Shown: positions 1 through 11,603 of the stretch, piece by piece
Layout: every line of letters begins with the position of its first letter
Numbering within the stretch: position 1 is the first letter of the stretch
NCBI GenBank assembly: GCA_033239525.1
Contig: BSYO01000020.1
Coordinates: forward strand, 9,922,308-9,986,307
Length of the DNA: 64,000 bases
DNA from: Nepenthes gracilis
Lineage: Eukaryota; Streptophyta; Magnoliopsida; Caryophyllales; Nepenthaceae
Direction of reading: 5' to 3'
The notes under the pieces: model-generated
What the model saw: the letters and a program-made list of their open reading frames with translations, nothing else
What the model was told of the DNA's origin: nothing
The model's database searches: none
Program-made: the position numbers and the translations under genes

Positions 1-821
1 TCCATCAATGTGTGGTTCATTTGCTCGGCCACGTCATTTAATTGTAGCGTCTTTTTAGGTGTTCTTTGATGTCGGATGCCATGAGACTTATAGTAGACAT
101 CAAATGTCCCAATATATTCTCCGCCATTATTACTCCGGACGGCCTTCAGCTTGTTCCCCATCTCACGTTCAACTAGAGTATGGAATTCCTCAAATACTCA
201 AGAGATTTGATCCTTGGATTTAAGTAGGAATACCTATAACTTCCTTAAGCAATTATCAATATACGAGACGAAGTATTGAGCTTCTCCAAAGGACTTCTCC
301 TTGAACGGTCCGTAGACATCGGTGTGAACAAGCTCAAGTAACTCGGACCTTTTGAAGAATGAGTCTTGTCGGAAAGAGACTCTCTTCTGCTTCCCCGCCA
401 TGCAGTGAGAGTAAGTTTTCAGTCCGTCCTCGTTCATTTTTGGGATGAGACCCTTCCTGGCTAGGTGACTCATTCCTCTCTCACTCATGTGGCCCAACCG
501 TCTGTGCCACAAGTCCAAGGGCATCATATTGCTAGCAACGTTGATCTCTCCAATCTCAGCAGAGGCCTTCAACACATAAAGACCAGACGTCTTTTTCCCT
601 CGGGCAACTACTAGAGACCCTCTGATTAGTTTATAGGCCCCATTACCGAAAACGTTGCAAAAGCCAGCATCATCAAATCTTCCTGTTAAGATAATGTTCA
701 TCCTTATGTCAGGAACATGTCGTACGTCCCTTAAGAATAGTTGTGTTCCATTGTTGGTAATGAGAGACACATCACCACGGTCAACAACTCTGGATGTCTC
801 CATATTATTCATCTTTAACAC
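1..821 (-). pseudogene. copia GAG-pre-integrase and N-terminal integrase fragment
   Basis: The open stretch 821-234 (minus) encodes the GAG-pre-integrase signature LWHRRLGHMSERGMSHLA, followed by an integrase zinc-finger remnant (SHCMAGKQKRVSF) and the start of the catalytic core, LVHTDVYGP, which holds the first catalytic Asp. The homology continues toward base 1, where the complement encodes a version of the VAERMNRT motif around the catalytic Glu, but a stop near 233 separates the two parts. The first Cys of the zinc-finger CxxC pair has become Ser (YSHC). The product would integrate element cDNA in the nucleus. This copy cannot make a full protein. Confidence 0.85.
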
Positions 822-1047
822 TATAAAATCACCTAGAGTATAGGATGTAAAGAGCTCCCGTTAAGAGGTGACGTGGATGGATGCACTAGAATCCACCACC
901 TAGTCGGTATCCTGCTCGACCAAATTTACAACGTCATCCGCTTCACAAGTTAAAAGGAAATCACCTCCTGTAATCACAGAGACCGAAGACTTTTCCTGAC
1001 CTTGTCCTTTTTCACTTTTCTTCTTTTCTGTATTATCACGCTTCCAC
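822..1047 (-). pseudogene. copia aspartic protease remnant
   Basis: The complement here reads as the retroviral-type protease motif, but the active site is DSS instead of DSG (VVDSSASIHVTS). The Trp codon before it has become TAG, and a TAA follows the HVTS segment. It lies in line between gag and pre-integrase, as in the trimer copies. The lost glycine and two stops make it inactive. Confidence 0.7.
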
Positions 1048-1800
1048 TTATAGCAAATTTATTTTAATGTGATCCTTCTTCCCACAGTAATAACACTCCA
1101 TGTTTTGGAACCTTGACCGAGACTTACTCTGGCCCTTGTCTCCAAACTTTGGACCACGGCCTTTACTCATTCCTCGTGATTCTATCACAAGTACCTCAGA
1201 ATAAGCCGAGGTGGAGGTCCCTTGAGACCGCCTGGACTTATTCATGAGTAGGGAAGCAATCACCTTATCTAGCTTAAGCGTCTCCTTCCCAAATAGTAAT
1301 ATTGTGATAATGTGATTATATGAGACTGGTAAGGAAGCCAGCAATGCCAACGCCTTGTCTTCCTCCTTGATCACTTCATCAGGAACTGCCATCTGCGTTA
1401 GAATCCGTTTAAACTCATCCAGATGTTTCTCAAAACCTTCCCCTTCAGATAGACACTGTCCATAAAATTGCTTCTTCACGTGCAGCCTTATAGTCAATGA
1501 CTTGAACTTATATCGGCTTTCAAGCTTTTCCCAGACCTCCAATGGATCTGATAATCCAAGAACGTCCTGAAGAGTGTTATCTGCCAGGCATAACTTGATA
1601 GTACAGTTGGCAAGATCTCTTTTATTTTGCCATTCATCTTCGGTCAGATTCTCCGACTTCTTATCCTTTTTCTTCAATGCTTTCACTGTTCCTTCTCGGG
1701 TCAAAATGTTTTTCACCCTTTCTTGGCAAAGAATGAAGTTATCTTATCTGTTAAACTGTTCCACACTGAACGAAAAATTCTTTGAAGACGACGACGCCAT
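1048..1800 (-). pseudogene. copia gag (UBN2-type) with one early stop
   Basis: Gag forms the particle that packages element RNA. I place the start at the ATG at 1800-1798, about 40 bases after the primer-binding site; the protein opens MASSSSKNFSF. An in-frame TAA at about codon 19 (1746-1744) breaks it, after which 222 codons are open (1716-1048). The body shows the gag_UBN2-type pattern (LWEKLESRYK-like and LLASLPVSYNHI segments). It ends in a zinc knuckle, CYYCGKKDHIK, whose final Cys is lost where the frame breaks. Confidence 0.85.
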
Positions 1801-1828
1801 TCAATCGAAAGCTTCTCAAACCTGGCGC

Positions 1829-1840
1829 TCTCTAATACCA
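1829..1840 (-). promoter_or_regulatory. primer-binding site, initiator Met tRNA type
   Basis: On the minus strand TGGTATTAGAGA follows the LTR end (CCAACA) after two bases. The usual copia primer site is TGGTATCAGAGC, as preserved at 12280, so this one carries substitutions. Confidence 0.75.
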
Positions 1841-1842
1841 CT

Positions 1843-2630
1843 TGTTGGTACAGAAAGGATCGGTTGAACACAAAGACTCCAATCTTGTTGAGGCAAATAG
1901 CCAGTCGGACAGTATGCACTTAGACATACCAAATGGGTGAAAGATGAAGAACGCATAGATTTTACGTAAAAAATCATTCACAAACCGAAGGAAAAAATCA
2001 CAGGACATTTAATCCTCTAACAAATCCACTATGTGAAAATGGTTACAGAAAATCGCACGGCTGCATAAGCTCTTGAGGCAAAGATGAAGAGCAAAGCACG
2101 AATACACACTCTGTTCTTACTCACTGCTCTTCTTTTCTTGACTTTTTGCCTCCCTTATAAATTTTTCACTCTCATTCTCCTCTATATTGCACACAGCACT
2201 TAATACAATATATATAAATATATATATATATATAGGCAGTTGAAAGCAACGGCCAAGCCAACATGGAGGACACGTGTAGACAGCCGCTTGACGCACATGC
2301 AGCTCTGCAACAGGTCTACACCGGCACTCCCTTGCAGATCGTGCTCTACAGAACTGGCTTTGTAACAACTTTGCAGAGATTGGGCATGCTCAGTTAATCT
2401 TCTGAGCTAGCATCCACGTGCGCTTTTTTCAAACATATCCTCAGACCTTTATGCGCTCAGCAACCTTGGTCGTTGACGTTGCCTTTGGCCATTACAGAGT
2501 CCTCGTGCTTTTTCGAAGTCCTCGAAATTATACTGCACAGGGTTCTCGGTTGCTCACGAACAAGTCCTCGGATCATAGCCTCTCAGAGTCCTCGGACCCA
2601 TAACACCTCCATATGGGAGTGAGCCCAACA
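1843..2630 (-). repeat. 5' LTR of the left-edge copia element
   Basis: The LTR begins TGTTGGGCTC at 2630 and ends TACCAACA at 1843, giving TGTTGG/CCAACA terminal inverted repeats and 788 bp. It contains a long TATA tract (about 2205-2236) and, upstream of it, at least four copies of a CGAGGACT word, often preceded by TC. A poly-AT run within the tract may be a microsatellite. Confidence 0.85.
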
Positions 2631-2861
2631 AAGTTTTCTTTTAGGACCTGAGTATCCATTAGATTTTGTCATGCTTTATGGTCTGAGCTTAGTCCACATG
2701 TGTGTTGTCAAGGAATGGAACTCAAGTCATGGTGGTAATTAGCCATATAACACTTGAAAGGGAGACTTGTCAAATAGAGTTGTGGTAAGAAGAATTATAG
2801 AATCATTCAGCTACAGTTAACCATTGCAATGATTGCATGCTTTGCTTGGGTTAATGACTTG
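2631..2861. other. no gene recognised
   Basis: AT-rich flank between the copia LTR and the gypsy scrap. I see no open frame or repeat structure that I can name. Confidence 0.5.
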
Positions 2862-3480
2862 TCATACAACATTTTCTATGCTCCTTTTGTTCTTAATAAC
2901 ATTTATAGTCCTCATAGCTGGTGAGATTGTTGTGTTAAAAGACATAAAATGTCTGTTCGAGTACTTTAAGCTTTCTTCATCAGTTCTAACAACGTACTGA
3001 TCATGTTGTAGGTAATGTCTCCACTTAGTGACCACTGGTAAAATGGCCATAAGCTCTTTTTCATAAAGCAAAATAATGTCTCCACTTAGTGACCACTAGT
3101 AAAATGGCCATAAGCTCTTTTTCGTAAAGCAAAATGCCCTTTGGATCCAATGCCAAAAGGTTCACTTAAGAAATCTAAAGGTTTCCTGCGCTAGTGAAGA
3201 CAACTTCCATATCAAATAAGAGAAATAAGTTTCAATTGTAAAGGGTTGAGAGAAATCACAGTGCAAGGATAGGATCCTGAGTAATAGCATTCTTAAGATG
3301 TTGAAAAGGCTGAATTTCTACTTCAGTTCGCCCAACACGTCCGTATATGATAACAAAGATTAAGAAATTGCATACTTTTTCATAAATTCGTATGGGGTTT
3401 GGTAATACTGCCATAGTCAGCCACAAACATTCGAGAATATCTAATGATTGCAAGGAATTCAAAGATTTCTGATTTTTGTG
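2862..3480 (-). pseudogene. Ty3/gypsy RT-RNase H fragment
   Basis: The minus strand encodes two recognisable pieces of a gypsy polyprotein in the correct order. The RT/RNase H connection segment is FQHLKNAITQDPILAL, near 3256-3320. Part of RNase H is YEKELMAILPVVTKWRHYL followed by a VVRTDEESLKY segment (3071-2960). Between them the frame is broken, partly by a 61-bp tandem duplication. No LTR can be tied to this scrap. Confidence 0.75.
3014..3135. repeat. 61-bp tandem duplication inside the gypsy RNase H remnant
   Basis: Copy 1 is 3014-3074 and copy 2 is 3075-3135, with two base differences. The unit spans the YEKEL...WRHYL coding stretch. Because 61 is not a multiple of three, it also shifts the frame. 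Confidence 0.9.
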
Positions 3481-6212
3481 GATGAGGCCAATGCATCATA
3501 GCATCTATTTTGACTGGATCTGTTGAAACTTCTTAGGCAAAGTGATATTCTAATATCCAGATTTTTCGATTTTGTTATTATGGCTAAGATAAAAATATTG
3601 TGGTACCTATTCTCTGGTATGATTAAATCCTTTATCATGATGCATTTTAGGACATGTTTTGAGTGCATTTTATTCCGGACAGGAGTAAACATATTTGTGT
3701 TCCGTACGATTATAATCTTAAGATTTATGTGGATTTAATTGAGGTATTGGGTAATCCAGCTTATTGTTTAAGATGACCGGTTAGGATGGGATGAAACTTT
3801 GCCCAAGTGCTAAGTGTATTTTGTGCGGGTTTGGTGTTAGATGACACATAGGATTAGTGGGATTCTAGCTTGATGCCACCTTGCATTAATGAGTCAATTA
3901 GATTTGTCTAAGGTGTTACCAGGTGTGTAAGGGCATGTAATGTGTCTAACAGATGTAAAGGGAGGTGGCAAGTAAGTGGAAATATAGAAAAAAGGTATAG
4001 AAAAAAATGGAGGAAGTGAAGGAAATTGAGAGTCGTGATGATGCTGTCCTAATTTGCTTAAGTGATTCCTCATCCTTACTTTTCTTTGCTTTCAATTCTT
4101 GAATATATTGGAATTTCATCCTCAAAATTTGGTGAATTTGATTTATTTCTTATTATTGTAATGTCAGATTAACTAGCATTTGTTTGCAGTGAGGAAATCA
4201 TGGATAAATTTTATAGGGAATTCTTGTGTAAAATCATTTGAGTAAGCTTTTATTGTTTTAATTGGAGATAGTTATCATGTATCTTTGGTAAGTAAATTTA
4301 AAATTGTTGTTGCATGTTAAAAAAGGGGGCTAGCTATTAGGTTTGCTAATGAGTTATCATAAAAGTGTTGTGCAACTATGGTGAGGAAATGATGGATTAA
4401 ATTATGGATGCATGTGTATATGATGTAGGTTATGGGGTTATGTAAGGGTCCATGATGAATCCTTGTGTAAAATGGGGTTGTATCAATGTAGAGTTTTCTT
4501 ATTATGGTGTGTTGCATGACGGATTGTGTGATTGTTGGGGAATGCTTGAAAAAATCTTGTTGCATCAAGAAATCATAGGATATATGTCAGGATTGTGGAG
4601 AAATTCTTGTATGTAAATGGATTAATAGTATGCAAAGCTTTATGATATTTCAAGTTGGCTGAGAGGTTCAAGGGCGAGAATTTAGTATAAAGTTTGGAGC
4701 TTGGCTGGCCTTGCATTTCCAAAGTGTTAACAATATAATTCTGGTTTATTTTTATGATAAAATGGTTGTAAAAAAAATTATGAATCAAATGTTGATTAAG
4801 TTGTTGTTAATGTTGTAGAACTGTAAGGTTGTTATGTGGGAATTTTTATGCCAATGTTTTGATGATGTTGTCGCTAGAATACAGTTAATGTTGCTAAAAT
4901 TATATCTGAAATATGGCTAACATGATGTTTGCATTCAGTAATAGTTTGGCCAAGTGTATGGGGAAATATGTTCCATAAACTGATGTTGTTGGTTGGTGTT
5001 TATTATCATATATGTTGTTGTTGGGGTCTACTATTATTTATGTTGTTGTGGGATATAGTTCGTGTTGGATGATGTTGTGGTATGATGTGTTAGTGGCGGG
5101 GTTTGTAATTGCCTTAGTTTATGAAAATGTTCTTCATGTAAATGAGAGTCCATTAATTATAAGATATGGACTCAGGTGTTATACTACTTGGAAGATGCGA
5201 GAATTTTAAATGATGGAGTTACAGTAAAATTATCTTTCCTTGTTCAACCTTCCTCTTTGTAATATATGCATTTGATCATCTCCTTAGACAGATCATTGTA
5301 TTATTGAATGCATTTACCGTAAGCCTCCCTTGTTCACTTTAACATAGACGATTTATTTGGATAAATAAAGGACAATGTATACAATCAATAGTAAATCCGA
5401 ATATATGGGCCCTAGGATCCCTAATGCAGTCTCCATTTTGTAAAGCCTTATTTATTATAGTTGGCATGCAAGGACCATTATGTTTCATGATGTTCATGTA
5501 TCTGGTGTGAACTATTGTATGGAATTGGCAAATTTATGGTATAAATGTGAGTTGAGATCTCAAATCAAAGTTGAATTGCTATCGACCCCATCCTTTGGGA
5601 CCTGATATATGTGGATATGCAGTCTGTAGGATTGTATATACATAATGTTGTGATTGTGATGCTGCCAACAAAAACCTGCTACCTATACGGTGGGCAATGC
5701 CAGACACGGCGTGGAAAGTTGAAAATGTTTCATCTGTAGGTATAATAGTTCCTCTTTAAGTGTGCAAAAGTGTCTGTAACGCAGTCAAAGTTGAAGTTCT
5801 GATTAAGATAAGCCGTCTCGGTACCAGGAGTGCTACTGGCTAGCAGTGCTTTTAGTAGCGTTGTACAAGCACCTGGGTTTCGTATTTTGATTGGTTCCCC
5901 CCCTCGCAGTCGAGGAATTGATTCAGACTCCCTTTTGTTATTTGAGTATCTTTTCTATGAAATAATTGCCATCAATGAATGATATGCCAATAGCTCCACC
6001 CCCCGGCCGTGGGGAAAAAATGAAAGAAAGAAGAAAACAAGAGGAAATATGCGTTCCTTTAACAAACAGTATAGATTGACAAAATAAGAAAATGTGCTGT
6101 CTGTCTTTGTTGGATCTTGTCATCAAATGGTTCCTATTTATTGTCTAATGAGCTAAACAGACACTCGTCTCAGCTCCAATTTCTTGTCTCTTCTGTGTTT
6201 TGAATGATTTAG
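3481..6212. other. no gene recognised; degenerate AT/TG-rich sequence
   Basis: About 2.7 kb without a credible coding region. Between 4190 and 4620 a loose motif recurs (GAGGAAAT.ATGGAT... and ..CTTGTGTAAAAT..), and 4800-5060 is rich in TGTTGTTG words, so this may be an old LTR or subtelomere-like repeat. The end of this stretch (about 6180-6212) is pyrimidine-rich and ends in AG, forming the acceptor of the thioredoxin exon. Confidence 0.5.
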
Positions 6213-6359
6213 GATGTTGCTCGAGAATTCGAGGTGCAAGCGATGCCAACATTTGTGTTGGTGAAGCGAGGGAAAGAGGTGGATAGAGTGCTTGGGGCCA
6301 GGAAAGATGAGCTTGAGACGAAGATAGTGAAGCACAGGTCTCCTCAATCCGGGGCTTGA
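6213..6359 (+). pseudogene. thioredoxin h-type, last exon only
   Basis: Immediately after a pyrimidine-rich intron acceptor (..TGATTTAG) there are 48 open codons and a TGA that read as the C-terminal end of a cytosolic plant h-type thioredoxin, a small protein-disulfide reductase. The segment holds the cis-proline loop ([20 protein letters not shown]) and the typical tail [14 protein letters not shown]. The exon with the WCGPC redox centre should lie upstream; I searched 5200-6200 by eye and did not find it. Retention of the acceptor shows that genomic DNA, not a processed mRNA, was the source. It could be the end of a real gene with a very long intron, but a captured or relic exon is more likely given the repeats on both sides. 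Confidence 0.8.
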
Positions 6360-7179
6360 TTTGAACGTTCAACTCTTACGAATCTTTTAGTGCATTCTGA
6401 CGGTTCATGTCTATGACATTAAAATGATCTCATGGAATTTGTTGAATCTGCTTACAGTCTAGTGATTAACCGTCTTCTGTTTGGTAAGCAGTGATGTTGT
6501 CAATGGAATACATCAGAGTTTCAACTCATATTTTGTTCTGTGAAATGAGAATGCCACTACTATGCAAAATGCAGGGACGATGCCTTTTCCATTTTTCATT
6601 TTCATATCCAGGAAGGGGTCACATATGAAGATGAGAGAAGGGAGTGATCAAGATGGTTATGGGGAAATCTACCCGCATCAGCAAGCCTGTTGAAACCCCT
6701 TCTTTCCCTTCTATCTACTGCTTTCTCTGCCAATCTTTCTGGGTATCTTATTCGTATTCTTTTGTATTTTTCACAAAAATACGAATATTTTATATTCTTT
6801 CGTATTGAAAACCCGTACAATTTATAGAAAATTTATGTTTAATATTTTGTCAATCTTTTATTATGGAAAATATCTTACTATTTTTTTTTATATTAGTAAT
6901 GGCTGCTGATTTTTATCTATTCATCCCGATTTAATTTGATTTACATAATATACAAATATTGACATAATGTACGAATGTTGACGAGAATTATGGTTTTAGC
7001 AGTAAGTCTGACATGTAATCTTAGTTTATAAACAATATTTTACATGGATACATTATTTTAAAATAATATTTAGATGGTACTCATTGGTAGAATGATATCA
7101 GTTAGTTTAATTATCCTAATTGTTTAGGATATCTCTTTTTAGCATGCCATGGGAAATATATTTTTGAGTTTTTAGATAA
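6360..7179. other. probable 3'-UTR remnant then AT-rich sequence, no gene
   Basis: The first about 240 bases after the thioredoxin stop look like a normal plant 3' UTR. After about 6780 the sequence becomes very AT-rich, and the start of the copia relic at about 7180 is not preceded by a recognisable LTR. Confidence 0.4.
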
Positions 7180-10100
7180 TATTTTAAATGATTTTAAATG
7201 ATGAGAAGAGATATCAATTATAGGCATATTTTTCTTCACACTCTAAAGTATCAGTTTTTGAGTCATGGGAAAAAAAATAAAGAACGTGGTTCTAAATTTG
7301 GTAAAAAAAAGTCAAAATAAGTTCTAGTTGATGTATTAAAATCTTGAGTGTCATCATTGTAGGAAAAATAGACACATTAACAAGTACTATTAAAAGTGAA
7401 GTATGAAAACACTGATGGCAATGAGAAGAAATTAGATATGTCCTGAGATGAGAAAAGAGCCTCAATTGTTACCAAAGGTGACCTTTGGTTGGTATGTAAA
7501 GAGAATGAAGTAATCAATATGACAGATCACAAAATTGATTGGGTGGTAGACAATGGTGCTTCATTCCACGTCACATCATGAAGGAAAATTTTCACGTTTT
7601 ATATTCCTGACGATTTTAGAGTGTTGAAGATAGGTAATAAAGGCTCATCATGGATTGTTAATTGTGGTTATGTATACCTTATCACCAACAATGGGACTAC
7701 GTTGCTATTGAGAAATGTACGACATTTTTTGAATATTTGGCTAAACCTAATTTCAGCATGAAAGCTTGACAACAAAGGATTTTGAGACACATTTCATGCT
7801 GGGGTGTGGAAGTTGACTAAAGGATTTTTAGTAGTTGCTCGGAGAAAGAAAGTTTCTAATTTGTATATGTTGTAAGTTTTTATCTTAGTTGGACATGTGC
7901 ATGTCGCGAGAAGTGAGGAGTTTTCTGATTTATGGCACTAACGGTTGAGCCACATGAGCGAAAAGGGATGAATTGCTTAGCTAAGAAGAACTTCCTTCAG
8001 GGTGTGAAGAAAGTTAAGTTAAAGATTTGTTCTTATTGTATGGCGGTGAAATAAGGGCAGGTTTCTTTTCATGGAAACTCGTCCATAAAGAAGGCCATCT
8101 TCTTGAATTGGTCTGTATTAATATATGTGGCCCTCTCAAGGTGAAGATATTAAAAAAAGTACAGTATTTTATCACATTTATTGATGATTATTCAAGAAAG
8201 TTGTTGATATATTCGTTGAAGTCGAATGATGAAACTCTTGACGTTTTCAAATAATTTCATGCCTTGGTGGAGAGTCAAACAGGGAAGAAATTGAAGTGCA
8301 TTTGGAGTGACAGCGGTGGGGAGTTTATTAGAGCATTTGACACATATTGTTGGACCCATAAAATTCGACACCAAAGAATTCCACCGAAGTTATCGTAACT
8401 AAATGGTTTGGTTGAATGGATAAATAGGATGTTGATAGAGAAAGTTTGATGTGTGCTTTCAGAGGTAAAGTTTCCCAATTCATTTTGGAGGAAAGCCTTA
8501 AATGTTATGGTTTATTTTATTAACCTATCATCGAGTAGTCCACTAAGTGGAGAAGTCCCAGAGAAGGTGTGGTTCAGAAAGGAGGTATCCCACAACCACT
8601 TTTGAGTGTTCGGATATAAAGTCTTTGTCCACATCTGTAAGGACAAGAGGTCAAAGTCAGAGTCGAAGATAAGACAGTGCATTTTTCTCGGATATGGGGA
8701 AGATGAGTTGAGATATTGATTCTACGATCCGATAGAGAAAAAGTTTGTCAGATCAAGGGATGTGGTATTCGTTGAGAATGAGACATCTGAAGATATCAGC
8801 AAACAGGCAAATGTCATTTCCAACGATGACAGCAGTTGGGTTTGCGATACAAATCTTGAGTCCTTGATACTTATATCTATTCATAATGAAGACGATGATC
8901 AAGGCAATGCCGAGGAGGAAGAAGACCACGCGACTCTTGTACCTAATGATGAGGATGATGCTATTCCCTATTATATTGTTGAACCCGCTGAGACCATTCA
9001 CTCCAGCAATCCACGAGAAATTGAAGACCCTCTGTGCGTTTATTAGCTAATAAGTATATGTTACTTATTAATGGAGGGGAGCTCGAAAGTTTTAATGAAA
9101 CTATAGAGGAGGTGTACAAAGTGGAGTGGATGGAAGTCATACAAGATGAAATAAAGTCATTATAAGAAAATCATACGTTTGAGCTGATAAAATTGTCGAA
9201 TGGCAAATGAGCTTTGAAGAACAAGTGGGTATTTTGTTTGAAGGCCGATGAGAATAGCTTGTAACCAAGATATAATGTGAGGCTGGTTGTGAAAGGATTT
9301 ATTTAGCGGAAAGGTATTAATTTTGAGGAGATATTTCCCCCAGTTGTGAAGATATCTTCAACCCAAGTAGTGCTTGGATTGACTGCTATTCTTGATTTTG
9401 AGATGGAACAATTTGATATGAGGACGATGTTTCTTCATGGTGACTTAGAAGAGGAGATTTATATGGAACAGTCGAAAAGATTCTGCATTGAGGGGAAGGA
9501 ATGTTTGGTGTGTTTTCTGAAAAAAAGTCTTTACTGTTAAAGTAAGTTTTAAGACAGTGGTATAAAAAGTTTAAATTTGTTATGACGGATCAAGACTACC
9601 GATAGACTACTTCGAACCATTGTATATTTGTTTAGAGATTTTCCAAAGACAATTTCGTTATTCTCCTACTCTATATGAATGGTATGCTCATTGTTGGGTG
9701 AAATACCTACCAGATTATTGAATTAAAGCAACAACTCAGAAAATCTTTTGCTATGAAGAATTTGGAACCTGCGAAACAAATTTTAGGTATTAGAATATTT
9801 CACGACCGTAAAGTATGGAAGTTATGGATATCCCTGGAAAACTATATTGAGAAAGTGCTTCAACTTTTTAATATGGAAAAGTTGAAGTCGATGAATACTC
9901 TGTTGGCTAATCACTTTAAATCGAGTAACAAGTAATGCTTTTCCATGGATGATGAAAAGAAAAATATGAGAGGTGTACCCTATTTTTCGGCCATAGGAAA
10001 TTTGATATATGCTATAGTGTATACGAGACTGAATATTACTCATACTATTACTACGGTCAACTGTTTTCTTTCAAATCCTAGTAAAGAGTATTGGTTTGTG

Positions 10101-10661
10101 GTGAAATAGATATTGAGGTATTTCCCAGGAACTTCTAAGTTATGCTTGTTTTTCAGAAGCGACAAGCTATTTCTGATTCGGTATACTGATACAGACATAG
10201 CGGATGATATTGACTATCAGAACTCCACCTTGGGATATTTAGTTATATTCGTAGGAGGAGTTGTTTATTGGCAATCAAAGTTGTAGATGTGTGTTACACT
10301 CTCGACCACCGAAGTTGAATTAATTGCTACAATAGAGGAAAGTAAAAAGATACTGTAGATGAAAAAGTTCATTCGAAAGTTCGACTTCAAGTTAGAGCGA
10401 TATGTACTACTTTGTGACAGTCAAAGCGCAATTAACCTCTATAGAAAGTCAATATTTCATTTCAAATCAAAGTATATTGATGTGAGATATTATTAAGTGA
10501 GAAATATTATTGACTCAGAGTTATTGATACTTGACAAGGTTAGGATCGAGAAGAATGGATTGGACATGATTACCAAAATGTTACAAAGGAGGAAACTTAA
10601 AATTTACCATACTATTGTAGGAATGATGATGATTACAACCATACAGTCATGAAAAAAAGTT
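7180..10661 (+). pseudogene. heavily decayed copia gag-pol, catalytic motifs lost
   Basis: The order is that of the trimer polyprotein. A gag tail is followed by a zinc knuckle (ECHHCRKNRHINKYY near 7346, last Cys now Tyr) and protease (VVDNGASFHVTS near 7540, DSG changed to DNG). Pre-integrase (LWH.RLSHMSEKG near 7930) precedes integrase, where the first catalytic Asp is Asn (INICGP). The second integrase Asp (WSDSGGEF, near 8305) and the Glu (VEWINRM) remain. RT shows QFDMRTMFLHGD near 9410. RNase H shows LSTTEVELIA near 10305 and LCDSQSAI near 10415. The RT YVDD box is YMNG (about 9673-9684), so both catalytic aspartates are gone. Stops and frameshifts are frequent. Most of gag and the 5' LTR are missing. 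Confidence 0.9.
10651..10661 (+). promoter_or_regulatory. polypurine tract of the decayed copia element
   Basis: GAAAAAAAGTT lies directly before the LTR opening TGTTGGG, in the same position as GAGGGGAAGTT in the trimer. Confidence 0.7.
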
Positions 10662-11484
10662 TGTTGGGTTATAAATTACTCTTGTATGGAATCATACTCA
10701 TTTGACGTGTCATTTGGTGGTTTGAATGAGGATACATGGGTACTATACTAATACAAAATATTATAGTCTTTGCATGTGCAAATCACGCGACCAATGCCAG
10801 AAGCACTGATTCACAGGGGAAAGTACTCAAGGCATGCCTGATGGGCGCTTGAGACGCCAAATCCAATAGTTGGGCATTCGAGGTTCACCTAATAGGTGTC
10901 TGAGGTGCCGATTCCAAAAGTGGCACGCCTGAGGGGCACAGGAGGTGCCATTTCCAATGGCACCCACGCTTGAGAAGCGCCTAACAGGTGCACTAGTGGA
11001 ACTCGTAGTATAAAAACATGCTCACATATTTTTATAATTAATTATTTATGTTTTTTGATACCTAGAGTACCATTTTTTTGAGAAAAATAAGAGAAAGAGA
11101 GAGAAAATAAAAAAGTGAAAAATTCGAGCATCTGATTGAGTTTCAAATCGAGTTCAATCCTTGTTGACTTTGGGTACGCTATTTTTAGAGTTGAGAGAAT
11201 ATTTTATCGATTATATTTTCTACTATTTCGTCTTGTACTCATTGTTACTCAACCTATTTATTACAATGTATCTAGTTTTTATATTTGTAGGGTTTATGTA
11301 ACTTAATTGATTGTATAGTAGAGATATTTTAGATGTATCATTCAATTGTTTTTTCCTCTCATTCTTAAGAGAATTTTCTACGTAAAAATTATATTTTGTT
11401 TCATTATTGGTGATTGTTGTATACTTATTGTGAATTGTTATTTTTTTTTTTTTACGATTTAAATAAGCGGATTGTATCCCAACA
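10662..11484 (+). repeat. 3' LTR of the decayed copia element
   Basis: The LTR is 823 bp, beginning TGTTGGG and ending CCCAACA, a perfect 7-bp terminal inverted repeat. It has a GC-rich upstream half with a 9-bp-arm hairpin (10944-10964), a TATA box (TATAAAAA, 11009-11016) and a GA-rich leader. The base composition (GC-rich U3, AT-rich remainder) matches the other copia LTRs here. No matching 5' LTR was found, so no target duplication can be assigned. Confidence 0.85.
10944..10964. promoter_or_regulatory. perfect hairpin in copia U3
   Basis: Arms GGTGCCATT and AATGGCACC with spacer TCC, 45 bp upstream of the TATA box. A shorter hairpin (CGCTT/AAGCG) follows at about 10967. Confidence 0.85.
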
Positions 11485-11572
11485 TTTTTGAACATGCTTA
11501 TGATATTTTTGGAACAATGTGTTTGTATTTTTGTGTTTTTGGTGGATTGTTTATTGCATGTTTAAACATGGT

Positions 11573-11577
11573 ATTAC
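11573..11577. repeat. target-site duplication ATTAC, left of the copia trimer
   Basis: ATTAC directly precedes the first LTR. The same five bases follow the last LTR at 26445-26449. No such duplication flanks the internal LTRs. Confidence 0.9.
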
Positions 11578-11603
11578 TGTTGGGGTCACTCCCGAGTCGC
11601 AGT

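Larger units (their letters stand above)
1..2630 (-). mobile_element. Ty1/copia (Tork/Tnt1-like) element, 5' part, runs off the left edge
   Basis: On the minus strand the order is LTR (2630-1843), primer-binding site, gag (1800-1048), protease remnant, GAG-pre-integrase and the first part of integrase, which continues past base 1. The reading frames are broken by several stops. The LTR opening (TGTTGGGCTCACTCCC) and the encoded proteins resemble those of the copia trimer at 11578-26444, so this is a diverged member of the same group. The 3' half and 3' LTR lie outside the window, so no target duplication can be tested. AAGTT at 2631-2635 is the flank to look for on the other side. Confidence 0.9.

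Noticed and set aside
11485..11489. TTTTT after the decayed copia LTR as a target duplication
   Set aside because: The 5' LTR is missing, so there is no partner, and a T run carries little information.
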